From assembly GCF_001686985.1 (NCBI RefSeq), contig NZ_CP015318.1:5764001-5828000 (forward strand): a stretch of DNA of 64,000 nt, read 5' to 3'. A model generated the notes under the pieces. It saw only the letters and a program-made list of their open reading frames with translations, made no database searches and was not told the origin of the DNA. Origin of the DNA: Mesorhizobium amorphae CCNWGS0123 (GTDB lineage: Bacteria > Pseudomonadota > Alphaproteobacteria > Rhizobiales > Rhizobiaceae). The position numbers and the translations under genes are program-made. Below are positions 43,598 through 52,958 of this stretch, piece by piece (within the stretch, counting starts at the first letter, position 1; each line of letters begins with the position of its first letter).

Positions 43598-45265
43598 ATG
43601 GCTGTCGCGCTCGTCAATACCTTCGCACCGCCTGTCCGGCTCGACCATGCCGGGCGTTCGGAAAACCCTGTCATCGATGCCCGTAGCATCGCCGTCGACT
43701 TCAAGGTCGAGGACGGTATGGTCCAGGCCGTCAAGGACATCTCCTTCCAGCTCTATCGTGGCGAGACCATCGCCATCGTCGGCGAATCCGGTTCGGGCAA
43801 ATCGGTGACGGCGCGCACGGTCATGGGCCTGCTGTCCAAACGCGCGGTCGTGTCGCCGAAATCGACCGTCGAATATGACGGGCAAAACATCCTGAAGTTT
43901 TCCGAGCGGGCCCGGCGCAAACTGCGCGGCGACCGCATCTCGATGATCTTCCAGGAACCGATGAGCTCGCTCAACCCGATCTACACGATCGGCAGCCAGA
44001 TCGTCGAAGCAATCCGGGTGCATCGCAGGACGAGCCGCAGGCAGGCAGAGGCACGCGCGCTCGAACTTCTGCAGCAGGTGCAGATCCCCGACCCCGCGGC
44101 GCGGCTGAAACAATATCCGCACCAGCTTTCTGGCGGTCAGCGCCAGCGTGTGATGATCGCCATGGCTTTAGCCAACGATCCGGACGTGCTGATCGCCGAC
44201 GAGCCGACGACAGCGCTCGACGTCACCGTCCAGGCGCAGATCCTCAACCTCATTCGCAACCTGCAGCAGAAATTGCGGATGGCGGTGATCCTGATCACCC
44301 ACGACCTGACCGTGGTGCGCAAGTTCTCCGACTACGTCTACGTCATGCAGCACGGGGCGATGTGCGAGCACAATGTGACGGAAAGGCTTTTCGCCAGTCC
44401 GCAGCATCCTTACACACAGCACCTGCTTGGGTCCGAGCCGCGCGGCCAGGCCAATCCGCTGCCGGAAGGGTCCGACATCATTCTCGATGCCAAGCGCGTT
44501 CGCGTTTCCTTCATGCTGCGGCATGGCACCTTCTTCAAGCCTGACTGGCGCGAACTCGTCGCCGTCGACAGTCTCGACCTCACCCTTCGCCGCCACGAGA
44601 CGCTGGGGCTGGTCGGCGAATCCGGATCCGGCAAGACGACTTTTGGCGAGGCGCTGCTCAGGCTCAACAACGCCACCAGCGGCGAGATCCATTTCGACGG
44701 CCAGCCCATCCATGGCAGATCGCGATCGCAGATGCGGCCTTTGCGCTCGCGCATGCAGGTCGTATTCCAGGATCCGTTCTCATCGCTCAACCCGCGCATG
44801 ACGATCGGCCAGATCATCGAGGAAGGGCTGATTGTCAACAGCATCGGCGCCACCAGGAACGATCGCATCGAACGGGTGCGCGATGCGCTGGTCAGCGCCG
44901 GCATGCCGGGCAACATCCTGTCGCGCTTCCCGCATGAGTTTTCCGGCGGCCAGCGCCAGCGCATCGCCATTGCCCGCGCCATCGCGCTGGAGCCCGAATT
45001 CATCGTGCTCGACGAGCCGACATCGGCGCTCGACCTCTCGGTCCAGGCGCAGATCATCGAACTGCTGCGCAAGCTGCAGCGCGAACGGGGTCTCAGCTAC
45101 CTCTTCATCTCGCACGATCTCAAGGTCGTGCGGGCGCTCTGTCACCGCGTGATCGTCATGCAGCACGGCAAGATCATGGAAGAAGGCCCCGTCAACGAAG
45201 TTCTATCCAATCCCAAAACCGCTTACACGGAACGGCTCGTCAAAGCCGCTTTCGAGGTAGCCTGA
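43598..45265 (+). CDS. agpD: Alpha-galactoside ABC transporter ATPase, two fused nucleotide-binding domains
   Basis: The 555-residue product joins DppD-like and DppF-like ATPases in one chain. The first half has Walker A GESGSGKSVTARTVMGLL, signature LSGGQRQRVMIAMALANDPD and Walker B VLIADEPTTALDVTVQAQIL. The second half repeats them as GESGSGKTTFGEALLRL, FSGGQRQRIAIARAIALEPE and IVLDEPTSALDLSVQAQIIE. Both halves keep the catalytic residues, so both should be active. The gene starts 11 bases after agpC. Fused ATPases of this kind are common among rhizobial peptide-type importers. Confidence 0.9.
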   Translation: MAVALVNTFAPPVRLDHAGRSENPVIDARSIAVDFKVEDGMVQAVKDISFQLYRGETIAIVGESGSGKSVTARTVMGLLSKRAVVSPKSTVEYDGQNILKFSERARRKLRGDRISMIFQEPMSSLNPIYTIGSQIVEAIRVHRRTSRRQAEARALELLQQVQIPDPAARLKQYPHQLSGGQRQRVMIAMALANDPDVLIADEPTTALDVTVQAQILNLIRNLQQKLRMAVILITHDLTVVRKFSDYVYVMQHGAMCEHNVTERLFASPQHPYTQHLLGSEPRGQANPLPEGSDIILDAKRVRVSFMLRHGTFFKPDWRELVAVDSLDLTLRRHETLGLVGESGSGKTTFGEALLRLNNATSGEIHFDGQPIHGRSRSQMRPLRSRMQVVFQDPFSSLNPRMTIGQIIEEGLIVNSIGATRNDRIERVRDALVSAGMPGNILSRFPHEFSGGQRQRIAIARAIALEPEFIVLDEPTSALDLSVQAQIIELLRKLQRERGLSYLFISHDLKVVRALCHRVIVMQHGKIMEEGPVNEVLSNPKTAYTERLVKAAFEVA

Positions 45266-45286
45266 TTGCATATGCCGGAGACTGTT

Positions 45287-46657
45287 ATGGCAAGAAATCC
45301 CAAGATCGCATTCATCGGAGCTGGCTCCACCGTTTTCATGAAAAACATCGTCGGCGACGTGCTGCAGCGTCCCTCGTTGTCCGGTGCGACGATCGCGCTG
45401 ATGGACCTCAACCCGCAGCGCCTCGAAGAGAGCGCCATCGTCGTCAACAAGCTGATCTCGACGCTCGGGGTAAAGGCCAAAGCCGAGACCTACACCGACC
45501 AGCGCAGAGCGCTGGCGGGTGCCGATTTCGTCGTCGTCGCCTTCCAGATCGGCGGCTACGTGCCGTGCACGGTCACCGACTTCGAAGTTCCGAAAAAATA
45601 CGGCCTGCGCCAGACCATCGCCGACACGCTCGGCGTCGGCGGCATCATGCGTGGCTTGAGAACAGTGCCGCATCTGTGGAAGATCTGCGAGGACATGCTC
45701 GCCGTCTGCCCGCAGGCGATCATGCTGCAGTATGTGAACCCGATGGCGATCAATACCTGGGCGATCGCCGAGAAATACCCTGACATCAAGCAGGTCGGCC
45801 TTTGCCATTCCGTGCAGGGCACTGCGATGGAGCTGGCGCACGATCTCGACATTCCCTACGAGGAAATCCGCTACCGCTCGGCCGGCATCAACCACATGGC
45901 ATTTTATCTCAAGTTCGAGCATCGCCAGCCGGACGGCTCCTACCGCAACCTCTATCCGGATCTCGTGCGCGCCTACCGCGAAGGCCGCGCGCCGAAACCC
46001 GGCTGGAATCCGCGCTGCCCGAACAAGGTGCGCTACGAAATGCTGACGCGCCTCGGCTATTTCGTCACCGAAAGCTCGGAACATTTTGCCGAATACACGC
46101 CCTATTTCATCAAGGAAGGGCGCGAGGATCTGATCGAGAAATTCGGCATCCCGCTCGACGAATATCCGAAGCGCTGCATCGAGCAGATCGAGCGCTGGAA
46201 AGGACAGGCGGAAGCCTACCGCTCCGCCGAGAAGATCGAGGTCGAGCAGTCGAAGGAATACGCCTCCTCGATCATGAATTCGGTGTGGACGGGCGAGCCC
46301 TCCGTGATCTACGGCAACGTCCGCAACAATGGCTGCATCACCTCATTGCCCGAAAATTGCGCGGCCGAAGTGCCGTGCCTCGTGGATGCCTCCGGCATCC
46401 AGCCAACCTTCATCGGCGCGTTGCCGCCGCAGCTGACGGCGCTGATCCGCACCAACATCAATGTGCAGGAACTGACGGTCCAGGCCCTGATGACGGAGAA
46501 CCGCGAGCATATCTACCACGCGGCGATGATGGACCCGCACACGGCGGCCGAACTCGACCTCGACCAGATATGGTCGCTGGTCGATGAACTGCTCGCGACG
46601 CATGGCGACTGGTTGCCCGCCTGGGCGCGCAAGACGCCCGGGGTCCGGGCGGCCTGA
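45287..46657 (+). CDS. agaL2: GH4 alpha-galactosidase 2
   Basis: From the ATG at 45287, with GGAG six bases upstream, the product is 456 residues. It begins MARNPKIAFIGAGSTVFMKN, the NAD-binding motif of GH4, then QRRALAGADFVVVAFQIGGY, LQYVNPMAINTWAIAEKYPD, VGLCHSVQGTAMELAHDLDI and SAGINHMAFYLKFEHRQ. It is a diverged paralogue of agaL1 closing the operon, in the same place as agaL2 of S. meliloti. The two enzymes may differ in substrate size or anomer preference. Confidence 0.85.
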   Translation: MARNPKIAFIGAGSTVFMKNIVGDVLQRPSLSGATIALMDLNPQRLEESAIVVNKLISTLGVKAKAETYTDQRRALAGADFVVVAFQIGGYVPCTVTDFEVPKKYGLRQTIADTLGVGGIMRGLRTVPHLWKICEDMLAVCPQAIMLQYVNPMAINTWAIAEKYPDIKQVGLCHSVQGTAMELAHDLDIPYEEIRYRSAGINHMAFYLKFEHRQPDGSYRNLYPDLVRAYREGRAPKPGWNPRCPNKVRYEMLTRLGYFVTESSEHFAEYTPYFIKEGREDLIEKFGIPLDEYPKRCIEQIERWKGQAEAYRSAEKIEVEQSKEYASSIMNSVWTGEPSVIYGNVRNNGCITSLPENCAAEVPCLVDASGIQPTFIGALPPQLTALIRTNINVQELTVQALMTENREHIYHAAMMDPHTAAELDLDQIWSLVDELLATHGDWLPAWARKTPGVRAA

Positions 46658-46727
46658 CAATTGCCGCCAATCAGACCGGCTGGTCCCTGCTGCCACGCGT
46701 CGCATGGAATGCATGGCTAGGTCTGGA

Positions 46728-47561
46728 TCAGCCCAGTTCCAGGGTCGTGATCCCGAACACCTTTGACGAGGCAATCCTGGGCACGGCTCCCCGGTACATG
46801 CGGGTTGTCGTGAAGCCTGGTCTCAAGCCGCCCGCCTGAAGCGCGGCGATGAAACCGCTTTTGGCCGCCGGCACGTCGATGTGAAGCGCGTCCCCCGCCA
46901 TCGGCGTTGCCAGCACCCCTAGCAACTGCAAAGCGACGTGCGTGTCGTCGGCGAAGAGCGGTCCGACCTTGAACCCCTCCTTGCACTGGCGAGCTACGCC
47001 ATAGCCGCAAACCCTTCCCGAATTCACCGCCACAAACCCGACACGCGGCGGCTGCAGCCATCCGCCGAGAAAAGCTTGCCGCGGCGCCGGGAAACAGCCG
47101 CGGTCATAAGCCAGGATGTCGGCGATGGGCTCGGCCGCCACCGGTCTGATGTTACCACCGCCGGCGAGGCCGGCGACACGCCCGCTGTAGCGGACGGTCT
47201 CATAGGCTGGCACGAACCCCATGCGCCGGTAGTTGGCCCGCTGCTCTGCGACGCCGTCGAGCCCGACACTGCGGTTGCCGAGCCGCACCATGCCGGCGTC
47301 CCAGACCGCCTTGCCATGCCCCTCGCCGCGCCGGTCCGGGCGGCAGATATAGAGGCCGATGAAGCCGAAGCCGGCGCCGTAGCCGACGGCCGAAATGCCG
47401 GCCACCATCTTGCCATCGACGAAGGCGCCGATGAAACCCTCGGGGTCGGCCGCCTGGAATACGGCGGCATCGCCGAGACCGGGATTCCAGCCCTCGGCCG
47501 CCGCCCAGTCGACAAGCGTTTCAACCTCCTTTGAGGTCAGGGTCCGGATCGTTCGGGGCAT
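46728..47561 (-). CDS. GNAT acetyltransferase with C-terminal extra domain
   Basis: The 277-residue protein begins MPRTIRTLTSKEVETLVDWA and has two parts. The N-terminal GNAT core includes EGFIGAFVDGKMVAGISAVG and FIGLYICRPDRRGEGHGKAV, with the R-R-G-x-G-H acetyl-CoA loop. The C-terminal half (RPVAAEPIADILAYDRGCFP, then FLGGWLQPPRVGFVAVNSGR) matches the extra domain of YitH/HsdR-type GNATs. The acceptor is unknown. It is the last gene of the minus-strand cluster with the racemase and the polyamine-type transporter, seven bases apart, so co-transcription is expected. Confidence 0.8.
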   Translation of the reverse strand: MPRTIRTLTSKEVETLVDWAAAEGWNPGLGDAAVFQAADPEGFIGAFVDGKMVAGISAVGYGAGFGFIGLYICRPDRRGEGHGKAVWDAGMVRLGNRSVGLDGVAEQRANYRRMGFVPAYETVRYSGRVAGLAGGGNIRPVAAEPIADILAYDRGCFPAPRQAFLGGWLQPPRVGFVAVNSGRVCGYGVARQCKEGFKVGPLFADDTHVALQLLGVLATPMAGDALHIDVPAAKSGFIAALQAGGLRPGFTTTRMYRGAVPRIASSKVFGITTLELG

Positions 47562-47567
47562 TTGCGA

Positions 47568-48326
47568 TCACTCGGCGGCGACGGCACCAGGGGCAAAGGA
47601 TTCCAATGCGCCACGATAAGGCTTTGCCAGCGGGTTTGCATAGGCACCGCGTTTGGATGTCGACAGGCCAAGTGCAATCAGCGCCTCTGCCTGTTTGACG
47701 GCGGCGCCGACGCCGTCGATCACCGGAACGCCGAATTCCCGCTGCAGCTCTGCCGCGAGATCGGCCATGCCGGCGCAGCCGAGCACGATCGCCTCGGCGC
47801 GATCCTCGTCGAGCGCGCGCGCAATCTCGCCGCGCAGTTTCTCGGCCGCGCCCGAGGCCGGGTCCTCAAGCGCCAGCACCGGAATGTCGGCGGCGCGAAC
47901 GCGCGCCCGGCCGGCCATGCCGTAGCGCTGCACCAGCGCCTCGACGGGAACCCACGACCGCTTGGTCGTCGTCACGACGGTGAAACGCTGGGCGATCAAC
48001 GACGCTATGCTGAGCGCCGCCTCGCAAATGCCGACGACCGGGATGTTAGCCATGGCGCGCGCGGCGTCCAGCCCGGTGTCGTCGAAACAGGCGATAATGG
48101 CCGCCTGCGCGCCCGCGCGCTCGCCCGCGGCGATCTCGACCAGCAGGCCCGGTACGGCCAGCGCCTCGTCATAATAGCCTTCGATCGACACCGGCCCCAT
48201 GGATGAGGTGACGGCGACGACTTCGGTCCAGGCGCTGGCGACAGATCGCGCGGCGGCGCCGATCGTTGCGGTCATGCTGGCCGTGGTGTTCGGATTGACG
48301 ACAAGGATCTGCACTGCGGTTCTCAA
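47568..48326 (-). CDS. Aspartate/glutamate/hydantoin racemase family protein
   Basis: The 252-residue product reads MRTAVQILVVNPNTTASMTA, the N-P-N-T start of hydantoin racemases, then AQAAIIACFDDTGLDAARAM and AEAIVLGCAGMADLAAELQR. The two Cys are placed as the two-base catalytic pair of the Asp/Glu/hydantoin racemase superfamily. The enzyme would racemise a hydantoin or related alpha-carbon. Its gene overlaps the start of the following permease gene by four bases. Together with the polyamine-type importer this hints at uptake and use of a nitrogenous compound. Confidence 0.8.
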   Translation of the reverse strand: MRTAVQILVVNPNTTASMTATIGAAARSVASAWTEVVAVTSSMGPVSIEGYYDEALAVPGLLVEIAAGERAGAQAAIIACFDDTGLDAARAMANIPVVGICEAALSIASLIAQRFTVVTTTKRSWVPVEALVQRYGMAGRARVRAADIPVLALEDPASGAAEKLRGEIARALDEDRAEAIVLGCAGMADLAAELQREFGVPVIDGVGAAVKQAEALIALGLSTSKRGAYANPLAKPYRGALESFAPGAVAAE

Positions 48327-49141
48327 ACCCTTGCCCGGCGGCGGCCGACATAGAGGATGGCGCCGAGCGTCAGCAGGATCACCAGGAAGGAGAATACGGT
48401 TGTCACCGTGCCCAGCGCGTAGAGCACCGGCGTCGTCACATTCGTCGTCATGCCGTAGATTTCGAGCGGCAGCGTGTTGAACGTGCCCGAGGTCATCAGC
48501 GTGCGCGCGAACTCATCATAGGAGAGTGTGAAACCGAACAGGCCGACACCGATCAGGCTGGGCGCGATCATCGGCAGCACGACATGGGCGAAGGTCTGCC
48601 AGGAAGATGCCCCGAGGTCGCGCGCGGCCTCCTCATAGGCCGGCGAGAAGCGGTTGAAGACGGCAAACATGATCAGCACGCCGAACGGCAAGGTCCAGGT
48701 CAGATGCGCGCCGAAAGCGGATGTGTACCAGGCCGGCCGAAAGCCGATCTGCTGGAAGACGACGCCGATGCCGAGGCTGATGATGATCGACGGCACGACG
48801 AGGCTGGCGACAGCCAGATAGAACAGCGCCGTCGCGCCACGAAACTTGCGGCGGAAGGCGAGGCCCGCCAGCAACGACACCACAACGGTGACGACCATCA
48901 CCATCACCCCCAGCACCAGCGAACGCTTGAAGCTGCCGCCGAAATCGCCGACCGCCTGGCGTTCGAACAGATTGGCGAACCAGTGCAGTGACACACCGTT
49001 GAGGGGAAAGGTCAGGCCGCCATTCTCACCCTGGAAGGACAGGATCAGGATCGCCGAAAGCGGGCCGTAGAGGAACAGCACGAACAGCGCGAAGAAGACC
49101 GCCAGCACGTGGAATTCGAGGGTGCGCTTCTCGTGGTTCAC
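48323..49141 (-). CDS. ABC transporter permease, PotC-type
   Basis: The 272-residue protein has an N-terminal helix (FHVLAVFFALFVLFLYGPLS) and six spans overall. Other spans are LFYLAVASLVVPSIIISLGI and TVTTVFSFLVILLTLGAILY. The ATPase-docking loop is EEAARDLGASSWQTFAHVVL. It is the PotC/YdcV type, the second permease of spermidine/putrescine-class importers. The substrate is not set by sequence; nearby genes suggest a nitrogenous compound. The gene is immediately downstream of the first permease gene. Confidence 0.8.
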   Translation of the reverse strand: MNHEKRTLEFHVLAVFFALFVLFLYGPLSAILILSFQGENGGLTFPLNGVSLHWFANLFERQAVGDFGGSFKRSLVLGVMVMVVTVVVSLLAGLAFRRKFRGATALFYLAVASLVVPSIIISLGIGVVFQQIGFRPAWYTSAFGAHLTWTLPFGVLIMFAVFNRFSPAYEEAARDLGASSWQTFAHVVLPMIAPSLIGVGLFGFTLSYDEFARTLMTSGTFNTLPLEIYGMTTNVTTPVLYALGTVTTVFSFLVILLTLGAILYVGRRRARV

Positions 49142-49142
49142 G

Positions 49143-50057
49143 TCAGAGCTCCTTGCGGATGTCGACGATGCGCAGGATGCCGGCGACCATCAGCAGCACC
49201 AGCACCAGGAGCACCACCGCGTTGGCGGCGGCGGCCGGATATTGCAGCAGCGACATCTGGTTCTTCATCATCAGCGCGACCGAGGCGCTCTGCCCGCCCG
49301 ACATCACCTGCACCGTCGAGAAGTCGGCCATGACAAGCGTGACGACAAAGATAGTGCCGATCGCCATGCCGGGCTTGGCCAGCGGGATGACGACGTTCCA
49401 CAGCACCTGCCAGCCGGACGCGCCGGCGTCGCGCGCGGCCTCGAACAGCGAGCGGTCGATGCGCATAAGCGTGTTGAAGATCGGCGTCACCATGAACAGC
49501 GTGTAAAGATGCACCATGGCGAGAACCACGGCGAATTCGGAATAGAGCAGCCATTCGATCGGCTTCGGCACCAGGCCCATATGCACCAGCGTCGAGTTGA
49601 TCAGCCCGTTGCGGCCAAGCACCGGGATCCACGAGATCATGCGGATGATGTTGGAAGTGAGGAACGGCACCGTGCAGACCAGGAACAGCACCATCTGCAT
49701 GGCCGTGGTGCGGATGTGAAAGGCAAGGAAATAGGCGACCCAGAAGCCGATGAACAAGGTCAGCGCCCAGACCATGACGGCGAATTTGATGGTGTTGAGA
49801 TAGGTCTTCCAGGTGACCCAGGAACCCAGCACGTCGGAATAATTGGTGGTCAGGAAATCCGGATACATGGCGGCGAAGTCGTAGTCCCAGAAGGAGACGA
49901 CGACGATCATGACGATCGGCAAAAGCAGGAACGCGCCGAGGATCAGCGCCAGCGGCGCCGACTGCAGATACGGCGCGACGGCGCCGAACGAGAAGCGGCG
50001 GCGTCTGGCAGGCTTGGCCACCGTCGTGGCCGCAGGCTGGTCGAGAGCCACGGTCAT
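49143..50057 (-). CDS. ABC transporter permease, PotB-type
   Basis: The ATG at 50057 gives 304 residues (MTVALDQPAATTVAKPARRR). Hydrophobic spans include PLALILGAFLLLPIVMIVVV and MQMVLFLVCTVPFLTSNIIR. The docking loop is EAARDAGASGWQVLWNVVIP. This is the PotB/YdcU class. It heads the permease pair, downstream of the binding protein gene across a 56-bp inverted repeat. No ribosome binding site is obvious at the next upstream start at 50081. Confidence 0.8.
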   Translation of the reverse strand: MTVALDQPAATTVAKPARRRRFSFGAVAPYLQSAPLALILGAFLLLPIVMIVVVSFWDYDFAAMYPDFLTTNYSDVLGSWVTWKTYLNTIKFAVMVWALTLFIGFWVAYFLAFHIRTTAMQMVLFLVCTVPFLTSNIIRMISWIPVLGRNGLINSTLVHMGLVPKPIEWLLYSEFAVVLAMVHLYTLFMVTPIFNTLMRIDRSLFEAARDAGASGWQVLWNVVIPLAKPGMAIGTIFVVTLVMADFSTVQVMSGGQSASVALMMKNQMSLLQYPAAAANAVVLLVLVLLMVAGILRIVDIRKEL

Positions 50058-50080
50058 GGGGAAAGGCCTCCTGACTCGCA

Positions 50081-50255
50081 ATCCTTCGCGCCCTCCTCTG
50101 TCCTACCGGACATCTCCCCCACGAGGGTGGAGATTGAACTCTCACAACTGCCTTCGCCAATCTCCAACGTTGCTAAGGAAGAGCCGGCCATGAAGCTGCC
50201 AATCTCCCCCCTCGTGGGGGAGATGTCCGGTAGGACAGAGGTGGGCGCGAAGGAT
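50081..50255. repeat. 56-bp imperfect inverted repeat between binding protein and permease genes
   Basis: Arms at 50081-50136 and 50200-50255 are complementary with only two mismatches, around a 63-base middle. Each arm holds CTCTGTCCTACCGGACATCT and CCCCCACGAGG, a sequence I recall as a very common rhizobial palindromic element. As RNA it would form a very long stem in the leader between the two genes. It is inside an operon, so it could uncouple expression of the binding protein from the permeases, as retained-hairpin repeats do. Confidence 0.75.
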
Positions 50256-50282
50256 CGCAGCATCACAGTGAACGCGTCCGCT

Positions 50283-51572
50283 TTACGCCGCGATGAACTC
50301 GTTCCAGCGCTTCACCATGTAGCGGTCCTCGTCCATCACCGAGTTCCAGCAGGCGACCCTACCCATGCGCTCTTCGAAAGAGCCGCCGTCGCGAACCGCG
50401 CCGGCCTTTTCCATAACGGTGCCGTCGGGCGCCTTGATCTCGCCCTTGGCCGGCTTGCCCTCGATCCAGTAGCCCCATTCGTCCTCGGACATGAACTTCT
50501 TGGCCGAGACCATGTTGGCCGAGTAATAGCCCTGGCGGTTGAGATAGCCGCCGACCCAGCCCGACGTGTACCAGTTGATATATTCATAGGCCGCATCGAG
50601 CTCAGCACCCTTGAGATGGGCAGCAAGGCCAAGGCCGCCACCCCATGAGCGATACCCTTCCTTGAGCGGCTGGAAGCGGCAGGGGATGCCCTTGGAGCGC
50701 ACGGCGGCGACGGCAGGCGACCACATCGACTGGATCACTACTTCGCCCGAAGCCATCAGGTTGACGCTCTCGTCGAAGGACTTCCAGAAGGCGCGGAACT
50801 GGCCATCCTGCTTGGCCTTGATCAGGAAGTCGATCGTCTTGTCGATCTCTTCCTTGGTCATGTTGCCCTTGTCGGCATATTTGATGTTGCCCATGGCTTC
50901 CATGATCATCGCCGCGTCCATGATGCCGATCGACGGGATGTTGAGAATCGCGGTCTTGCCCTTGAAGGCCGGGTCCATGATGTCGGCCCAGGTGGTGATG
51001 TCGCGGCCGACGAGGTCGGGGCGGATGCCGAGCGTATCGGCATTGTAGATGGTCGGCACCATGGTGAACCAGTTGGTCGGCGCCTTGGCGAAGACCTTGC
51101 TGTCCTGCGCCTCGACGTAGCCGACCGTGTGCGGCGCCGTGCCCTGGGCAATGACGCTGTCCGGCGTCAGCTTGCCGGTTTTGAAAAGCGGCACCAGCTC
51201 GTCGTAATATTTCAGCTTGCTGACATCCATCGGCTGCAGCACGCCGGTGGGGAACACCTTCTTGCAGATCCAGTACTCGATGTCGGCGATGTCGTAGCTG
51301 TCGGGCTGCGTCACGGCGCGCTGGGCGGCCGCGTCGGAATCGGTCGCCGTCATCTCCAACGTGATGCCGAGATCGGCCTTGCACTTGTCGGCGATGGCAT
51401 TGAGGTTCGACACGCCGGTGCCGAATTGGCGCAGCGTGATGTTCGTCTGCGCCCAGATGGTCGGGAAGCCGGTGATCGCGCCGGAGCCGGCGGCAAAGCC
51501 GACGGCGGCGGCACCCGTCTTCAGCAGCGAGCGACGTGAAATTCCTGCTTTCTTGTTTGTTGTGTTGGTCAT
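50283..51572 (-). CDS. Polyamine-type ABC transporter substrate-binding protein
   Basis: The 429-residue product has a twin-arginine export signal (SRRSLLKTGAAAVGFAAGSG). The mature part has the PotD fold: TNITLRQFGTGVSNLNAIAD, TQPDSYDIADIEYWICKKVF, TNWFTMVPTIYNADTLGIRP and VVIQSMWSPAVAAVRSKGIP. Residues around Trp and Asp at the cleft are those of the family but I cannot fix the ligand. It is followed by the two permeases and preceded by the ATPase gene on the minus strand. Confidence 0.85.
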   Translation of the reverse strand: MTNTTNKKAGISRRSLLKTGAAAVGFAAGSGAITGFPTIWAQTNITLRQFGTGVSNLNAIADKCKADLGITLEMTATDSDAAAQRAVTQPDSYDIADIEYWICKKVFPTGVLQPMDVSKLKYYDELVPLFKTGKLTPDSVIAQGTAPHTVGYVEAQDSKVFAKAPTNWFTMVPTIYNADTLGIRPDLVGRDITTWADIMDPAFKGKTAILNIPSIGIMDAAMIMEAMGNIKYADKGNMTKEEIDKTIDFLIKAKQDGQFRAFWKSFDESVNLMASGEVVIQSMWSPAVAAVRSKGIPCRFQPLKEGYRSWGGGLGLAAHLKGAELDAAYEYINWYTSGWVGGYLNRQGYYSANMVSAKKFMSEDEWGYWIEGKPAKGEIKAPDGTVMEKAGAVRDGGSFEERMGRVACWNSVMDEDRYMVKRWNEFIAA

Positions 51573-51606
51573 GGTCAGTTCCCCTGTTCTGGTTGGTTAT
51601 GCTGGT

Positions 51607-52695
51607 TCAGGAATCGAGACGGCCAAGGACGATTGCGTCCTCGGCATCCCATGCAATCGGCACCGCATCGCTGACGGCAACCGGTTTGGTGAAGAAGTCG
51701 GTGTCGTCGATGATCACCGTGAAATCCTCGATGCCGGCGCTGTTGACGGAGAGCTTCACGGTCGAGCCGCGGTATTCGACGTTGGCAACGATGCCGGTGA
51801 AGCCGAGCCCCTTGGCCGGCGGCTCGCCGATGCGCACATGGTCGGTGCGGATGGCGATGTCGATCGGCTCGCCGACCTCCCGGCCCTGCCCGCTGGCCGC
51901 GAGCGAAGCACCGCCCGGCACGTCGAACACCACCATGCCGTCGCGGCTGCCGGCGACGCGGCCAGAAACGACGTTGTGGTCGCCCATGAAGCGGGCGACG
52001 AAAGCGGTGGCCGGCCGCTCGAACACGGTGCGTGGATGCGCCGCCTGTTCGATGCGGCCGTCATTCATCACCACGATCAGGTCGGCCAGCGCCATCGCCT
52101 CTTCCTGGCTGTGGGTGACGTGGACGAAGGTGATGCCGAGCGACGTCTGCAGCTTCTTCAGTTCGGCGCGCATGCGGATTTTCAGGAACGGGTCGAGCGC
52201 CGAAAGCGGCTCGTCGAGCAGCAGCGCCTCGGGATCGGTGATCAGGGCGCGGGCCAGCGCCACGCGCTGCTGCTGGCCGCCCGAAAGCTGCGCCGGACGG
52301 CGGCTGGCATAGGCCTCCATCTGCATCAGCTTCAGCATGTCGAGCGCCTTGGCTCGACGCTCCTCCTTGCCGACGCCCTTCATCTTCAGGCTGAAAGCGA
52401 CGTTGTCGATGAGATCGAGATGCGGAAACAACGCATAGGACTGGAACATCATCGCGGTGCCGCGCTTGGCCGGCGGCAGGTCGGTGACGACGGTATTGCC
52501 GAGGCGGACGTCACCGCTCGAAATGCTCTCATGCCCGGCGATCATGCGCAGCGTCGAGGTTTTACCACAGCCGGACGGGCCTAGCAGGCAGCAATAGGTG
52601 CCTGCCGGGATTTTCAGGCTGATGGCCTCGACGGCAGTCGTCGTTCCATAGACTTTCGAAACGGACACGATGTCGATTTCGGCGGCTTTGGACAT
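51607..52695 (-). CDS. ABC transporter ATPase, PotA-type
   Basis: The 362-residue product starts MSKAAEIDIVSVSKVYGTTT. It has Walker A GPSGCGKTSTLRMIAG, signature LSGGQQQRVALARALITDPE, Walker B LLLDEPLSALDPFLKIRMRA and the switch His in TFVHVTHSQEEAMAL. The C-terminal TOBE-like domain (VSGRVAGSRDGMVVFDVPGG) is regulatory. It powers the importer of this cluster. It is the first gene of the minus-strand operon, divergent from a GntR regulator at 52959. A start 30 bases upstream (52725) is possible. Confidence 0.9.
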   Translation of the reverse strand: MSKAAEIDIVSVSKVYGTTTAVEAISLKIPAGTYCCLLGPSGCGKTSTLRMIAGHESISSGDVRLGNTVVTDLPPAKRGTAMMFQSYALFPHLDLIDNVAFSLKMKGVGKEERRAKALDMLKLMQMEAYASRRPAQLSGGQQQRVALARALITDPEALLLDEPLSALDPFLKIRMRAELKKLQTSLGITFVHVTHSQEEAMALADLIVVMNDGRIEQAAHPRTVFERPATAFVARFMGDHNVVSGRVAGSRDGMVVFDVPGGASLAASGQGREVGEPIDIAIRTDHVRIGEPPAKGLGFTGIVANVEYRGSTVKLSVNSAGIEDFTVIIDDTDFFTKPVAVSDAVPIAWDAEDAIVLGRLDS

Positions 52696-52958
52696 TCCGT
52701 TTCTCGCTTTGGTCGCATGAACCAAAGCATCATGCGTGCCAATTGCCCGCGGCGATCATCAAGTAATTGAATCCCTGCAAGAATCGGCATCGAAGCCCCC
52801 TGCGCGAGAAAACAGCACCCTTGTGCGGTGCACAAATTATGGGCGATTGTCTGCGATGTCGGCAGAAATCGTATGCAATCTTTTCCAAGATCGCGTTCAC
52901 TTTGGCTCTCGTCCAAGTAACCCGATTCAGGCTAGAAGGGTTTTGGGACCTTGCCGCC

